A DNA stretch of 64,000 nt from Zeugodacus cucurbitae (GCF_028554725.1 NC_071670.1:35644001-35708000), one strand, 5' to 3'; positions 1 to 13,140 are shown, numbered from the stretch's first letter. Made by a program: numbers and translations. Notes: generated by a model not told the origin, from the sequence alone.

Positions 1-1961
1 TCAGTTCTTTTTGCAATCTTTTTCGCTGTCTGTGGCAGATAGTCACAGCAAATTAAAACAGTGGAAGGTATAGTAGGCAGAAAGTAATAATACTGTAAAA
101 GGAAGTATCATTCAGAACTCTTTGATCTAGTAGCGAGTATATTAGCGCTTCTCTACCTACGCGCTAAACTAAAAGCATCCAGACGTAAAACTCCAATATA
201 TGAACCGATATAAGCACCTCCTCCAGAGACTAGCTTTAATTTGATAGAAGAAAATTATTCGAGACAATTATTCGTACTTCAATCTCATTCAGCTACCTAA
301 GGAAATAGAATACGTTTACTCAGCGATAAGTCTGACCGCTTGAATTTTGAGTCCTGCCAAACGTCCAACAGAACTTGAGTTCTATAATTTGGAAAACATA
401 TAGGACTAAGAGTTTGCTTTCATATTTAATCAAACAGGATCGTCTCAACCTCTAATCTAAAAATTCGCATACCCTGCTGGACGTTACCGATGCCAAGAAC
501 CTAATCATGCCTCCAACGGAATATGAGATCCAGCTCATGGAAGGATAAGTGATTTATTTATATTATTTAAACTATACCAATAATTTTGATAAGATATCTA
601 TTTAGTTATAAACGATATTAAACAAAAGATTTAATATATAATAATACAGTTGAACTGTAAATAGATGTAAAATGGAAGTTATCTCACCTCTACTTTAAGC
701 CGATATACAAAATGTATTTGCGTAAAGACGGGAAACTCGTATCGGCATCGATCAAGTCGACGAAACAAGGTGTGCGAGGTGGTCATTCTTCAAATAATTT
801 AGAAAATGCTGAGAACATAAAAATTCATCGCGCCCGGTCCATTCCGATTTCATACGTAGACCCAACTATAATGAGAGGCATACAAAAGTTGTTCATACAA
901 TTTTTTTACAATCTCTCTGCTTAACTAGTATATGCTGACAACTACCTTCAGAAGTGTGCAAAAAGTTAAATTGACCATTCTCAGTGTGTTCTTGAAAGGA
1001 AGTTGTCGTTAAAATACAATACAGCATTATTTATGCACTAAATGATGATCTCCTGCTTGGCTCAAAATCGTTCCAAATCTACATTTAGTGATAGCAACTC
1101 CAAGTAGTGCAATTTGGAACCAGTACCACAATTAGAAACTGAAAAATTTTGTAAAAAGTGTATTCGCAGAGATTTGGCTTAGAAATTGACACGTACACAC
1201 ACAAATTCATATACAAACGATTAGAGTTTGATCCTACTCAGACATACACACACCAACAACAACAGACAACCGATTATGCCATTATAACAGTATACTCAAT
1301 GCCTAGTAAGTGCTCGATATGAGCTTGCTCTAGTGGCCACAACTAGGCATCAAGCTGAGCACTTGCCGGCGAGCGAGTTAAGCGCAGCAAATTGCCAAGT
1401 GACATGCAGCAACAAATCGAAACACAATAACAACTACAACGCCGACAACAATAGGCAATAACAGCTTCAAAGTGGCAAAAACAATACTCGACACACTACT
1501 CATGTCATCGAGCAGTCAACCGGCACACGCTCGCTTAAACATACATACATACATACTCGCCAGTGGTTGGTGAGATTTGTAGGGTGACGAAGGCGTGTGG
1601 GCAGCAACGCCGGAAAACAATTTCCAATTTTCACAGTTTACAAGCAATTGAAAAGCCGATGTGGAAAATTATGCTGTGCTGATCAGGGAAAATCGGACAG
1701 CAATAAAATTTTATTGCGCAATAAAAATGTGCTGTGCCCGGCAATTCAATTGGCAAAGCAAGGAATCCGAAATTTGTTTTTAGCTGCCCAACGGTGGTCG
1801 AAGGAGTTGAAATGGCAGCGGTGGACTAAGCAAATGTGCAAAAAATGTGTGGGTTGCCTTGTGAATTGGAGCTGACCAAGGAGTTCGAGTTGTGTAAGGT
1901 AGCGGAAGCAATAAGTTAAGTGCTTGTATGTAAACGCAGAAGTATGCATATCGAAGTGTTA
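1..1961. other. Noncoding DNA, no gene assigned
   Basis: AT-rich with frequent stops in all frames. Positions 1300-1900 are less AT-rich and hold a CATA microsatellite near 1541-1556, but no reading frame there has an ATG start, splice context or recognisable domain. Two short stretches look mildly coding: 456-548 (listed separately) and 712-924 on the plus strand, a 70-codon frame I do not recognise. Confidence 0.6.
456..548 (+). pseudogene. Short coding-like fragment, unknown
   Basis: Thirty codons free of stops end in TAA at 546-548 and read ...TLLDVTDAKNLIMPPTEYEI... with balanced, protein-like composition in otherwise stop-rich DNA. There is a stop directly upstream (453-455), no ATG before residue 19, and the AG upstream near 438 would bring that stop in frame. 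It may be a relic of a gene or transposon, or chance. I do not recognise the family. Confidence 0.2.
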
Positions 1962-2228
1962 GGGTGGTTGAAAAGAGTTAAATTTTTTATAATTGGCACA
2001 TTGAATTTGAAGAGTATTATTTTTTTTAATTTGTAAAATTAAATATAATATTTTTTATTTTTATATTAATGTGTTCAATAATATAAAAAATGTTTTTTTT
2101 TTTCTTCAAAGAAAAAATAAAAAATCCGAACATTTTTATATTCCAAGAACATTAAATTAAGCTTGTTTATTATTATTTAGATTTAAAAAGTTTTTGAAAA
2201 AAGTTTTATGTGAAAGAAATCGCCACCC
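1962..2228. mobile_element. TAGGGTGG-ended MITE-like element
   Basis: A roughly 267-bp, very AT-rich stretch starts GGGTGG and ends CCACCC, with TA immediately outside both ends (1960-1961 and 2229-2230). This is the arrangement expected of a Tc1/mariner-type nonautonomous element with TA target duplications. The perfect inverted repeat is only 6 bp (8 with TA), so the call leans on the same terminus recurring at 22872-23291, 18152 and 44368. There is no coding potential inside. Confidence 0.45.
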
Positions 2229-5200
2229 TAATATTTGCATAATTGTAAAAACACACCCTTTAAATTCGCTGAGGAAACGTAAAAAAAATCACTACAAATT
2301 GCAATATCCATAAAATTGTGAAGGAAACGTACTGGTGTAGGCAGAAAAAATTAAAGCGCCAAGCATGCAAACAGCTATACATCTATGTATGTATTTATGT
2401 ATGTACATTTAGACTCAAAGCCATAGAAATATCCAAACCAGTGTATAAGGTTTGGAGCTGTATATCCCAGTAGAAAAACATATTCTTATATAGTCTACTC
2501 ACATACTTTTTTAATGGCAACCCTATTGAGACAAGTATACAATACTTGAATAACTATACTTAATTAGATGTTTAGATATTAATTTATTGACGGAAAATAT
2601 TGAATTGATTTTATTACAATATTTTTAAAGATTTTTTTGTAATACTTTTGGTGGTATCAGTATTGTTCTATCAACTTAAAAACTGCGCTGAAATATATGT
2701 AACTCGAATTCTATCAATTAAACCCTTTTATTATAGAAACGTTGAGAATGTTGGGTGTATTTTAGCAAGTTTAAAGACCTACATATCCTTTTGCGGGATC
2801 TCTCATACCGGATTTTATGCTTTACTTTAACTTTATTAATCACTCAAACATTTAAAAATGTATAGAATAAATTTTAGCTAACGGCGATTAACTTTCAGAA
2901 CTCGAAGAAACTCTGAGAAACATAATTGGAACTTAAGATTCTTTAAAACGATATCATAGCCATTGAACTAAGGGCAATTTTTAGTTGATGTCGCGTTACA
3001 AAATTATTCTCACATATATATTTGATAAAATAGTAAGTTTTATGTAAGCCTATTCTAATAACTGTATATATTAGTACTTCATGCTAATCTGGTGAGCTTC
3101 TCAAGTACAACTATCTTCGAAAAAGCATACTTAGAATCATTATCAGCACATAAGAACCTTAGCACAGCTATCTCGGCTGGAGGAGCCATCATGTAGTTTT
3201 TAGAATAGAATTTCTGAAAGATTTTATTACTTTTATGAAGAATCTATAGTCACAACTTGGATTATATTATGAATGAAAAATTTTTGACAAATTTCCTTCA
3301 GAACTCGTCAATACTACCACTGGGTAATATGCTCGATTTAGTCTATAGTGCTAGATGCCATAAAAATCGAGCGTAACTCACATTTACATATGTATGTATA
3401 GAAGCTTATAAAGGCAGGCCATAAATGGTGTCCGTGCAAAAAGAGGTGATAGCTAAACAACGAATCAAACAAAACAACAACAGCAAACAACGGACGCAAA
3501 ATGCAGTCTAGTGAAATGTTGTGGAATTAAAAAAAAAATAACATAAAAAACTACAACGAGCAGATGGAGAGAAGGGAGACAGCGTGAAACACTGCTAATG
3601 AAGAGCAAATTGCTGTCGATAAAGCTGGTGATGATGATGGGGTGTGGCGAGCCCTTGCGTTTTTTATGCCAGAGGTGAAGCCGTTAAATGACCACAAGTA
3701 TGCGCTTTTAACACGTGAATATTTGTAACGGTATGTTGAAGTGATGTCAGCGGCGCATTGCTTGTAGCTCGAGGTGTTGGAAATTGGTGGGGTGTGGTAG
3801 ATATTCATACAGTTGTGATTGAGGATATATATAAGGAATGATTAAGTTGAAAAATTGCAGTTAAAGGGAGACATTTAAGTTAGCAAATGAAAAGAATATT
3901 TATGTGTGAAATATATATATCTTACTTCCAACACACCCTTTCCTTTCAAATTACACCCAAACATTGAATATCATCCGCCATATAAAGTTAAAAGTTTCGC
4001 AATTTAACTATATAAATATTGCAACTTTTCTTAAAATATTTTGCCAAATGATAAGGCCAAGAGAAACACATTGTCATTCACAACCAAGTGAATATGCTGG
4101 CTAAAGTTATACGACTGCATAAGTGTGCGTGTGTTTGTGATATGCTTTTATGTATTTTAGCTTTCGTCGCTGCTTGAAAACTTTTCATCCATATGTTGAG
4201 CAGCGATGTGCGATTAACGCTAAACTTTAGTCGCAACAATGTTTGTGTGCAACCCTGAAAGTATGCAACGAAAACTGCAACAAATGCATGTTGCAAAGTT
4301 TGGCACTTCCCGCAGCAGCAACAGCAGCAGCATATGCAAATAACAATCATATCTATATAGTTTTTATATGCTATATGTACGTGTATAAACAAACATACAA
4401 ACTTCTATATATTTTTCATACAATTCGAGTTTTTGCATGCATTTTACTCATATACGCCGGCGGATATGCAGAAAATTTTACTTTCATGCAGTTTTTAGCG
4501 TGCCCTGCAGGAAAATGATACGATTTTTTTTTAGTGGTGGTGGTATGCCAAATAGCCATTCTAGATAAAAATATTTCTAGAATTTCTTTCTCATAGTAAG
4601 CATATAGAAAGCAGTCTATGGAATTCAAAATTTAATTCTAAAGGGCTAAGATGTGTATTTTAAACAACTTTTAGTTAAGCGATGATCACTAGTCGATACT
4701 TGTAATTTGATTTCCTACCAGAAGTCCACGGGAAAAGCCACCGAGAGTCCTATGATGGCTATGACCGTCTCTAGGGGACCTTGTGGATACGTAGTAAGAC
4801 CGGCTGACACATTGTACGACAATGGAGATCGTAAAATAAATGGTATATACATCTCGACTAGCATTATAGGTCCAATATACAAGTTTCGAAAATTTTTATT
4901 TATATAGAAATACTTAAAGGAAGTATATGGGGAAGACAAAATTCCCCAGAAGCAAATATTTTAACTGGATAAAATACCGATATAAAATATTTTAAAGAAC
5001 TGTATATCTGTTTCAAGGAGACTTTGATATATGATATTGATGCAATTTACCTCTATATTTATTATTCTAATTATTCTAAAAATGAGGTTAGTTCAGATAA
5101 GATAGAGTGATTTTTCTTCATTTTGTTTATAAATATCTTTATGAATTGTTTACAAATTTTCCTACAGGGCGCATTTTCCTTGAGTAACATCACGTGAGCA

Positions 5201-7600
5201 TTCTAATAACAATATTATTACTTGACAGGCATTAGGCCGGATTTTTACATCAAACTGAATTGTTAGTTTCTAGATTATTAATATTTAGGAACAACCTAAA
5301 GCTAACGGATTTTAAAAAGAAGGTTCAAATAATCACACTCTTAAACAAATTTGGATGAGTTTGCCTTAACTACTTTTAGCACACGAACTTCAGAACTTTC
5401 GGCTACAAATTACACACTCCACACACCAACAATGGCGTTCTACATTAATATACAAACATACTATATATGTATATGTCTATATATCCCCATATGCATAGTG
5501 TAACAGTTTGCATAGTTTTCAAGTTTACGCCATGCAACTAGTGTTGTTTATCGTTTAAAATATTTTGCGAGAAATGCAAGTGCACTGAAAGCGGAATATT
5601 ATCATAAAATTATTTTCGCTACAAAGCAGTGAGTGTTGATATGTTTGTATGTGTGTGTGTGTAAAAATATGCTTGGAAAATCTTGTGCGGATGCAAAACT
5701 TTTACGCTGATTACATAGTGGAAAAATTACATAATCTTTTAGTGTTCGAACACTTGGGTAAATCTTATCTTTTGCGCTTATCCTTCTGCATACAAATATA
5801 GACATATGTATGTGTACATGTGTGCGAATGTACTTAGCTTTTAAAGTGGTATAAACTGTTATGCTCTTTAGCAAACTTTTTTCTCATTCATGTTTTTAAT
5901 ACATGCACCATTTTCAAGACGAAGAGTAGTTGAATTACTGAAATATTAACATATATTTAAGTACCATAATAAATATCACCTGATTTTGTAAAGAGATTTT
6001 ATGTTATGACAAAGGGTAATAGAAAACTACTCAATAAATGGCGCGAAGAGTAAAAACTTAGTTCTAAGTATCGCAAAGGTTGTAAAATTTACCTTTGATT
6101 CTCCCCCAGCCTTATGGAATAGACTATTTCCTGCTAATTTAGGAACGGTATTTAATTTGGCAGCCTCTCAACTGTTGGATTGGACCACTATGCAATATTT
6201 TTGGAAAGAAAATAAGCCAATGTGATTGTTATGAGCCTTAGCTTCAAACGTAATATGCTATCTACAGATTATTGAACACTACTAATGGTTGGCTCGAACA
6301 ATGTGTATTGATCGAAACTTGATGAGACGACGTATCTATAAAAAGTTTGGTTAAAGTCTACCTGGTTAAGCATATAAGTTCTGTAAGAGCTACCAATATT
6401 CCTATGAGTTTTATTGATATGAATCTGTTTACTGTATAGCAGCTAGTTGAGCTCCAATGTAGTTGAGCTTCAATGTAGTTGAGCTAGAGTTTATCAACAG
6501 CAGTTGACTGCTTTGGTATTCTAAGAATCACTGTATATTAACTGAAAACAGCACGTCTTTCAGTTTATTTTTCAATAATGGCATATCAAGCTTTTCAATA
6601 GTTAACTCATTTTTCATAAGCTCATTACAGATTTTGGCCGGACTGATCCATAATTCCTTCCGATAAGCTTTTTTTGTATGTCCTTTGCACTTCGTAGTGA
6701 ATTTTAGAATTTTGTGAAAGGAGAAGAGAGGACCGTTCTTCTTGTTTCTTTTATAATTTTATGAGAACTCGGTTTAAAATTATTACTAAACGATCATAAT
6801 TTCCGAAAGAATTATAACTTTTTTTCTTGAACCTAAAGAAGTCATACCTCAAACTAAAAGAAAAACTTGTAATTTTTAAACACAAATACCTTATTTTTTC
6901 GTTATTAATGAACGTAACAGTGGTGAGTGAGTATACTGCTATATCTAAATGTTAAATAAATACTTGTCACTCAAACACTTGTGTTCTCTCAAAATAAAAT
7001 AGACACTACTCTCTTTAAAATATACACTACTCAACACTTCTGGAAATATTTTAATGCTTTCGAATTAGTAAATGATGTTATTGAAAATCTAAAATTATAT
7101 ATTTTAGGCATCGTATAATTTTTTGGTGAATTTTCAGTCGCTTTCTTAAAGAAGTGAAAAAGAAGTCCCTCATCTGAGTAGCTATGATGTTATATTGAAC
7201 TACAAAAATATTCTTCATTAAACTTTACAGTGAACTGCTGACAACAGCTGATATCGAAAATTATAACTTTTTACCCGTCTCTAAATTTTTGGTCAGTACT
7301 ACTAGAGAATCCATACTGGAACCCCTGCCATTTTGGTACAAAATTCCCCAATTTATATGTGTCTATGCGATCTTTTGGGTTGCCACACGTATTTAAATGA
7401 CAAAATTATTCTTCCCTCCCTGTGCATTTAACTTATATAAAAGTATTATTTATTTTCGCATAAGCCATAAAATAATTAGCAGATAATTTACACAGAATAC
7501 AACACAACACCAACAATATAATTTACTTATACTTGGTATAATAGTAGCAGATATAAATATGTGACAACACTTGAAGGTACTACATGTCAGCCGAACTGTG
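2229..7600. other. Noncoding, AT-rich intergenic or intronic DNA
   Basis: No reading frame over about 100 codons and none with a recognisable domain. Positions 3420-3560 include a TTATAAAGG box and an ACAA-rich stretch that could be a leader, without a supporting ORF. A short coding-like patch is noted at 4715-4840. Microsatellites are minor (TATG near 2385-2400, GT near 5650-5665). Nothing else stands out. Confidence 0.6.
4718..4840 (-). pseudogene. Coding-like patch on minus strand, unknown
   Basis: On the minus strand a GC-richer patch reads ...SYNVSAGLTTYPQGPLETVI... and ends ...GLSVAFPVDFW followed by TAG. It is hydrophobic, with a membrane-like segment. Surrounding DNA is AT-rich and shows no partner exon; a weak AG acceptor (TGTGTCAG) lies just before the CCGGTCTT codons. 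It could be a last exon, a processed pseudogene of a small membrane protein, or chance. I cannot name a family. Confidence 0.2.
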
Positions 7601-9000
7601 ACGTGCGGTCACTACACGCAGTAAATACAAAGCAACAACAACAAGCATGTGAGCCATCAGTGTATGTGAGTGCGTGCGTGCGCTCATTACAAGCTAAGTT
7701 ACAACACATTACAAGTAAATAATTACTTTATTATTGTATTTTTTATGACTTCATACACACACACACACAATCCTGCACCACCAACAACCACTACGAGGGC
7801 ATGTAACATTTCCAGCGCCAAGCTTGTCAACGCCAACGGTGTTGTTGGCGCATTGTTGATATGTGTCGCTTGCTTGGCCACAAAATAATGTCACAGTGTT
7901 GTTGCTACACACATTTTTGCCTGCCGCCAGGTTTTCTCATTACCGTTGCGCCATTTCGGCCATTTTGCACATTGCGCCCATTTGCTGTGGTGGTGGCATG
8001 GTTGTTGTGCGGTTTTGCGCCGCTTGTCTGTGCAGTTGTTATCATGCTTGGCTATTATTGTTATTATTATGATTATGTTGCTGCTGCCCGTTATGCTTGT
8101 TTTATTGTTGTTTCGTGTTAAATTGCTATTTTTGGCTGTTGTCGTCGGCGCGTGTGTATGTGTGTGTGGCATGTGGCATGCGGCATGCTCGTTGCGCTCT
8201 TGTGGTCAATTAATAAATTCATTTATGCTCTTACGGCGTCCAGCACCTACAGGCAGGTAGCACTCAGCGACACGTGTATGTTTATTTGTGTCGGCATATT
8301 TAGTTGTCATTATGGACTAGCAGAGCACCAGGGCGTATGCGCAACATATAACATCAATTGTGGTTGCTATAATTTTTACTCCGCTTCTTCTTCTAACGGC
8401 TTCTTCTACTTGCCTACAAAATTTCATGTGTCATTATTGTTGTTGTTGCTTTTGAATTTTGCTGTTGTTGTTGTTTCTTTTAACTATGTTTGTTGCTTTT
8501 GACTCTTGTTGTTACTGACTCATGTTGTTGTTGTTTTTGACCAGTGCCATTATTATTGTGGTTGTTTTTGCCTCATGATGTTGTTGTTGTTGTTGTCGCT
8601 GTTGATTCTTGTTGTGTTTAATATAATATGGCATCTTTTCATGTTGCCATATTTTAGGCAAATCCAGATATATATCTTTGTACTTATGATTGTCGTTGTT
8701 GCTATTGCTTTTGTCATGCGCAAAATTATTGCCTCAACATTGCTGTCTAAATTATTACAGTTGCAGTATACGGCATTATAGTTGTAGCCTTACTGCCAGG
8801 TGTTTGTTGTGCGCACGTACACATACACAGAAGACAATTTTGTTTGTATGTGTTTGTGTGTGCGTTTGGCCGTGTCAATAACATAACATGTATTTGCTTT
8901 GGCATTTAGTACATGCATCCGTTCATTAAATGCGCCGCTCAGCTCCCCTCGCACAAGCGGCAGTGAGTGACATCACAAACACACGTGCCACACACATACA
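7601..9000. repeat. TTG/GTT-rich low-complexity tract with CA/GT runs
   Basis: A long region where TTG/GTT triplets recur almost continuously on the plus strand (densest at 8030-8130 and 8430-8620), with CA dinucleotides at 7757-7770 and GT runs near 8155-8168 and 8845-8865. Reading frames here are poly-Leu/Val/Cys on one strand and poly-Asn/Thr on the other, which is what triplet repeats produce, so I treat none as genes. Confidence 0.7.
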
Positions 9001-10158
9001 CCCAAAACGCACATAAAATCTGTTGTCGGCAAGTATTTATGTATTTCTGTTGCTGATAATGCAATCTGGTTATCTTTGGTGTCGGCTTGTTAATTATTTG
9101 TCGTCCTGTTAATTAGCAGATAACATTTTCCATGTGACAGTTTAATTGGTATGTGAAGAAAATTATGATTATGACAGTGTGGCTGGCAATGCGCCATCAC
9201 ATACTCATACACTCATACTCGAACATATACTCATACTTATACTTATACATATATCTATACTCACACTCATACCTTAACACAATGCACACACTAACACAAA
9301 TGCCTCTGAAATGTATCCAAATATTCCGGTTAAAAGGCAAGACACACACCGTATCTATTTGCCTGTGGCAGTTGCAAGCGACTGCGTCAAATTAAAGTTG
9401 TTGACAGGCGTAAATATTATAATAATAATGCCAGGTAACGCCGAAATTTCGCTATCAAACGTGCAGATCCGTTAACTTAGACGTACAGCATTTCACTTGT
9501 GTTGCCAAGGAATTCGCACTATGTGTTGCCTGGCAGGTGTTGCGTGGGTTTGACTTTGCTTCATAAATGGCAAGTATGCCGGCAATAATGCGTAAGTGGC
9601 ATTTCCTTTATTAATATGTAAACAACAGCTCAAAAATATATTTAGAAAGCATATAATCGGATACACATATTTATATTTGTTTAGCTTTATTTTCAACAAA
9701 GAAAAATGAAATTTATGCATATATTCGAGTATCCGGATACCCAAATTCATTATCTTTGAATGAAATATTTTAAAGAAATTCATTTATCCGAATATTTGAA
9801 TACAGATTTACGAAGATCCAGATCAAATATGTAATGTATGTATTTATTATCGTATAGCTTTGTTAATATTATACGAATAGTATGCTATCTGAGTGTATGG
9901 AAATCAAGTTTTTATGCTGACTTGTGTACCATTTAAAATACCAATTACCCCATGGCTCAACTGAGACCCAGTAATGTATTTATCCGGTTAATTTGTTTAT
10001 CAGGATATCAGAGTTTTTCAAAATCCGATTCCTTGTTAAGCTCGGGTAAGCTTCACGGATTATCCCTTGCCATAAATAAAATGAACTTATTGGATTGTTT
10101 ATTATTAATATGATATTCGGCATTTATAAAATTATTTCTTATATTTACTGTTGACTTA
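9001..10158. other. Noncoding DNA with degenerate CTCATA repeats
   Basis: Positions 9195-9275 hold a degenerate hexamer array (variants of ATACTC/ATACTT/ATACAT). The remainder is AT-rich and without a supported gene. Short phrases such as ATCCGG recur between about 9655 and 11070, suggesting an old decayed repeat. Confidence 0.55.
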
Positions 10159-10559
10159 AGGCAGTAGTCTGCTTTACAGGCTTCAAAAAATCGGTTTTTT
10201 TGTTTTGTTAAAAAAGTGAATTTTTTTTCAAACTTCGAAAAAATTTGGAATCTTATAACTTCTTCGGTAATTTTTTAGTTTATAAAGAAAAGAAACTTAT
10301 GAAAATAAAAAAAAAATGATTCGACTGTTTCAGATGCATCGCACGACCTCCATCACCGGCACCGATTTACAAGTGCAAACTCCAGAAAAATACTTACAAC
10401 TTTGAAAAAATTTCAAAATTTAATAATAAATATTGTTTTTTAAACCTTAAATATAGTACACTATCGTCTTAAAATTCCGTTTACCGCAATCATTTCCTTC
10501 CCTTTCAAAAAAATTGCTAAAAAACGCTTTTTTTCGGCTTCTGAAGCAGACTACTGCCT
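10159..10559. mobile_element. 401-bp inverted-repeat element (MITE-like)
   Basis: The ends are a perfect 16-bp inverted repeat, AGGCAGTAGTCTGCTT at 10159-10174 and its complement at 10544-10559, with further imperfect matching inward (GGCTTC...TCGG against GAAGCCGAAAA). The interior is AT-rich with no ORF. The flanks (TTA/CAA) give no clear target duplication, so the superfamily is open. This is typical of a miniature nonautonomous DNA transposon. Confidence 0.6.
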
Positions 10560-12470
10560 CAATATAGTCAATAGCAATATATGGTTACCTGGTTAAAATT
10601 CGTTTATACGAAATCCGGATATATGTATGTTTTCTGGTTAATATTTATACAAACCATTATTTGTGGAATGTATTAACTATTTAGATTACTAATATCTGAT
10701 TATATTGGCCATCCGGTTGATATTCGCTCTATCTCGGTTATAAGAAGAAATAATTCTGAATTATATTAAAAAGAATTTCTGGCTCAAACCAAAAGAAATT
10801 TATTATAGATTTTTTTTTTTCATTTCTTACGTCCGGTCCACCTCTTAGCCTAAAACTAGTGCATGAAGATCTTATCAACTTTATTTTGTATTTTTTTCTC
10901 TGTGTATCTGGATTAACATAAAATTGATTTTAGATTTTAAATCATATTTTTTACGAATATTTTTATGCGAATAACCTTTTTGTCTTCTGAATCTTAGACT
11001 TATATCCGGATATATGCAATACGGTTGATATTTCTAAGATGGCAAATATCTTAACATAACGATATCCGGTTTGTATTTTATCCATAATTATACCATTTTG
11101 ATTGCTTTGTTTCAAAAGTTCTCAAGGGAAGGCTAAACAAAGTGCTAACCTAACTTAGGTTTTTCTCAGCTTTTTTTGACAGCGAAAGAACAAATATGTG
11201 ATACTTCCTTAAAGTCTTTCCGAGTTAAGAAGCTGGCAGTTACTGAGCTTCTCAGAACCTTATATATATATACTTCTTATTTCACAAACATCGATAACAT
11301 CAACACCACAGTTGAGTGGCAGTTAGTTGAGGCTTATTTGCGAACACCTTGCCAATAGCCAATAAAGACGTAGAAAGCACGTCGTATAGAAACATAAAAT
11401 CTAAAGCTTTATTTCCAAACCGCAACCGACATTAGCAAATTGCCGAACTATAAAAACCAAAATCCCCACTAATATTGGCAAATAACAGCGCACAGCAGGG
11501 GCGAGCTTAGCATTGGAGGCAGGCAGAAGCCTGAAGAAAATAGTTAAATAAATGACGAGGTTGGTATGCCGGTAAGAAGTGCAAATAAGTTGCTAACTAG
11601 CGGCTTATATTGCTGCAGTGCAGACTTAAGGTACGAAAAGGGTGGGTAAAAAGATGTTAACGAAGTATTCGTAGAAAATAGATATAATGACGGGGTAGGT
11701 AGAGATACATATATGCATATATTAGAGTAGTAGTTATATAAAGCTTTGTGCGACTACAGCTTTATCAGGAGCACTTCGCACCTTTACTACAAAAAAAAAC
11801 ACTCTGTAAGAATACTAACTCTGAATGATTAAGTTCGTACCTCCTCGCTAGATGCATGTAGAGTGTATATGCATATACTCCCCAATGCAATCCCGTCATT
11901 ATGTTGAAAGTACTTCGGTGGTAAAGAGGATGAAAATTGTAAAATTCTCGTACACAATCTTACTCTCACGCACTGATTCATAGTGAAACGTTATCTTTAA
12001 CATTATTCAGCTAATCTTAACACATCTAGACATACGTTAAGGGTGTCTACGAAGTGCTAAATATTTAAATAATTCTTCAGCTGTTGTGATTTTGAGAAAT
12101 TCGTAACTAGTAATAGTTCAGAACCAGTTGTATTACTACGATATATATTGATTATTTTATTATTTATTTATTTATTTATTTAATAATATTTAAACTCAAG
12201 AAGAATTGTAATTTATGTTATGTTAAGTTATATTATGCTATGTTATGTTATGTTATGTTATGTTATGTTATATTATGTTATGTTATGTTATGTTATATTA
12301 TGCTATGAAAAATTTGGCCCTCGTTCGAGATAGCAATTGGGGTTAGAGGCACGGTAGTCTAAGCTTTAAAGCTACACTTCTATGTAACCATTGTATACGT
12401 AAATCGCTATCAGCATAACATATATCTACGATATACATATATAAATCTCTAGGAGTTACACTATAAAATC
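10560..12470. other. Noncoding DNA with simple repeats
   Basis: No supported gene. A minus-strand acceptor-like site (TTTTCTTCAG before 11530) is followed by 59 open bases and then TAG, with AATAAA further on (about 11411). It could in principle pair with the signal-peptide exon at 12477-12522, but the product would be only 35 residues, so I do not call it. The tandem repeats at 12159-12306 are listed separately. Confidence 0.5.
12159..12306. repeat. TTTA and TTATG tandem repeats
   Basis: TTTA runs from about 12159 to 12182, followed after a short spacer by a pentanucleotide array of TTATG with interspersed TTATA, TTAAG and CTATG variants from about 12213 to 12306. It is a simple microsatellite next to a possible gene start on the minus strand. 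Confidence 0.85.
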
Positions 12471-12476
12471 ACTTAC

Positions 12477-12522
12477 CTGCGTTAAAGCACACCAACAGCA
12501 AAACACCCACAAGTGCCTGCAT
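12477..12522 (-). CDS. First coding exon: signal peptide of a secreted protein
   Basis: On the minus strand an ATG at 12522-12520 opens the frame MQALVGVLLLVCFNA, a textbook signal-peptide start. The frame runs straight into a consensus donor (GCAG|GTAAGT, donor at 12476-12471), splitting the next codon after one base (phase 1). A first intron inside the signal peptide is common in insect cuticle, peritrophin and other secreted-protein genes (family knowledge). A TATAAATA box lies about 75 bases upstream. The partner exons are not identified; they would lie at lower coordinates or beyond the window edge. The mature protein is unknown, so I name no gene. Confidence 0.5.
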
Positions 12523-12603
12523 TTCAATTTAAACTACTCGACGCGTTTTAGTGCACGCTTAGAGTTGCCAACGCGGTCGACTGCTCCTACCTGTGTATTT
12601 ATA
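12523..12603 (-). promoter_or_regulatory. TATA promoter and short 5' leader for the 12.5-kb exon
   Basis: TATAAATA on the minus strand (12603-12596) precedes the signal-peptide ATG by about 75 bases. An initiator-like CAGTC (A at 12582) is about 21 bases from the TATA start, closer than the usual 30 or so, so the true start may be a little further on (around 12573). The leader has no upstream ATG. Confidence 0.45.
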
Positions 12604-13140
12604 CCCTTGCATTACAAATATTGCGCTAGTAGGTGCTGCCAGTTACCTGTTACGAGTGGCAAGCAGCGCGAGACAACTTAAGTGTGATTATAAGCGCGAT
12701 GTAGCGCGCTTACGCTTGCTATGCACTTCATTACAATATAAGCCATACGTACTTGCGTACATAGCAAAGATACAAATACTCGTACATATAAGTGGGCACA
12801 TATATGTATATATTACCAGGAACTCCCCAAAAATCTGCCATAATCCAGTACTTTGCTGCAACAGCGCTAGAAAACTAACAAAACCCAGCTAACTAACACA
12901 GGTTGCACACTGCCACGCCTCATCTTCGTAAATCTTCTTGAACAGACCACTCGCCGCTTGCACTTTTTGTTATTACCAGTTTAACTGTTACTAAGTACCG
13001 TAGTGCATATCGGCTACTTGCTCTGCTTGCCACCTGTTCATTTCAATTAACCGAAACCGAAATTCACTTGATTTAGTTGCCAAATAATTTCACTGTACTT
13101 TAATGTGAAACAGTTATTGTGAAAGTCATTATGAATTAAA

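Noticed and set aside
8152..8781. Plus frames of 91-116 codons rich in Leu, Val and Cys
   Set aside because: Generated by TTG/GTT repeats; overlapping frames are equally open and none has a domain.
11411..11530. Second exon for the 12.5-kb signal-peptide exon (acceptor TTTTCTTCAG before 11530)
   Set aside because: Phase fits, but the frame stops after about 20 codons and gives a hydrophobic 35-residue product; too weak to join.
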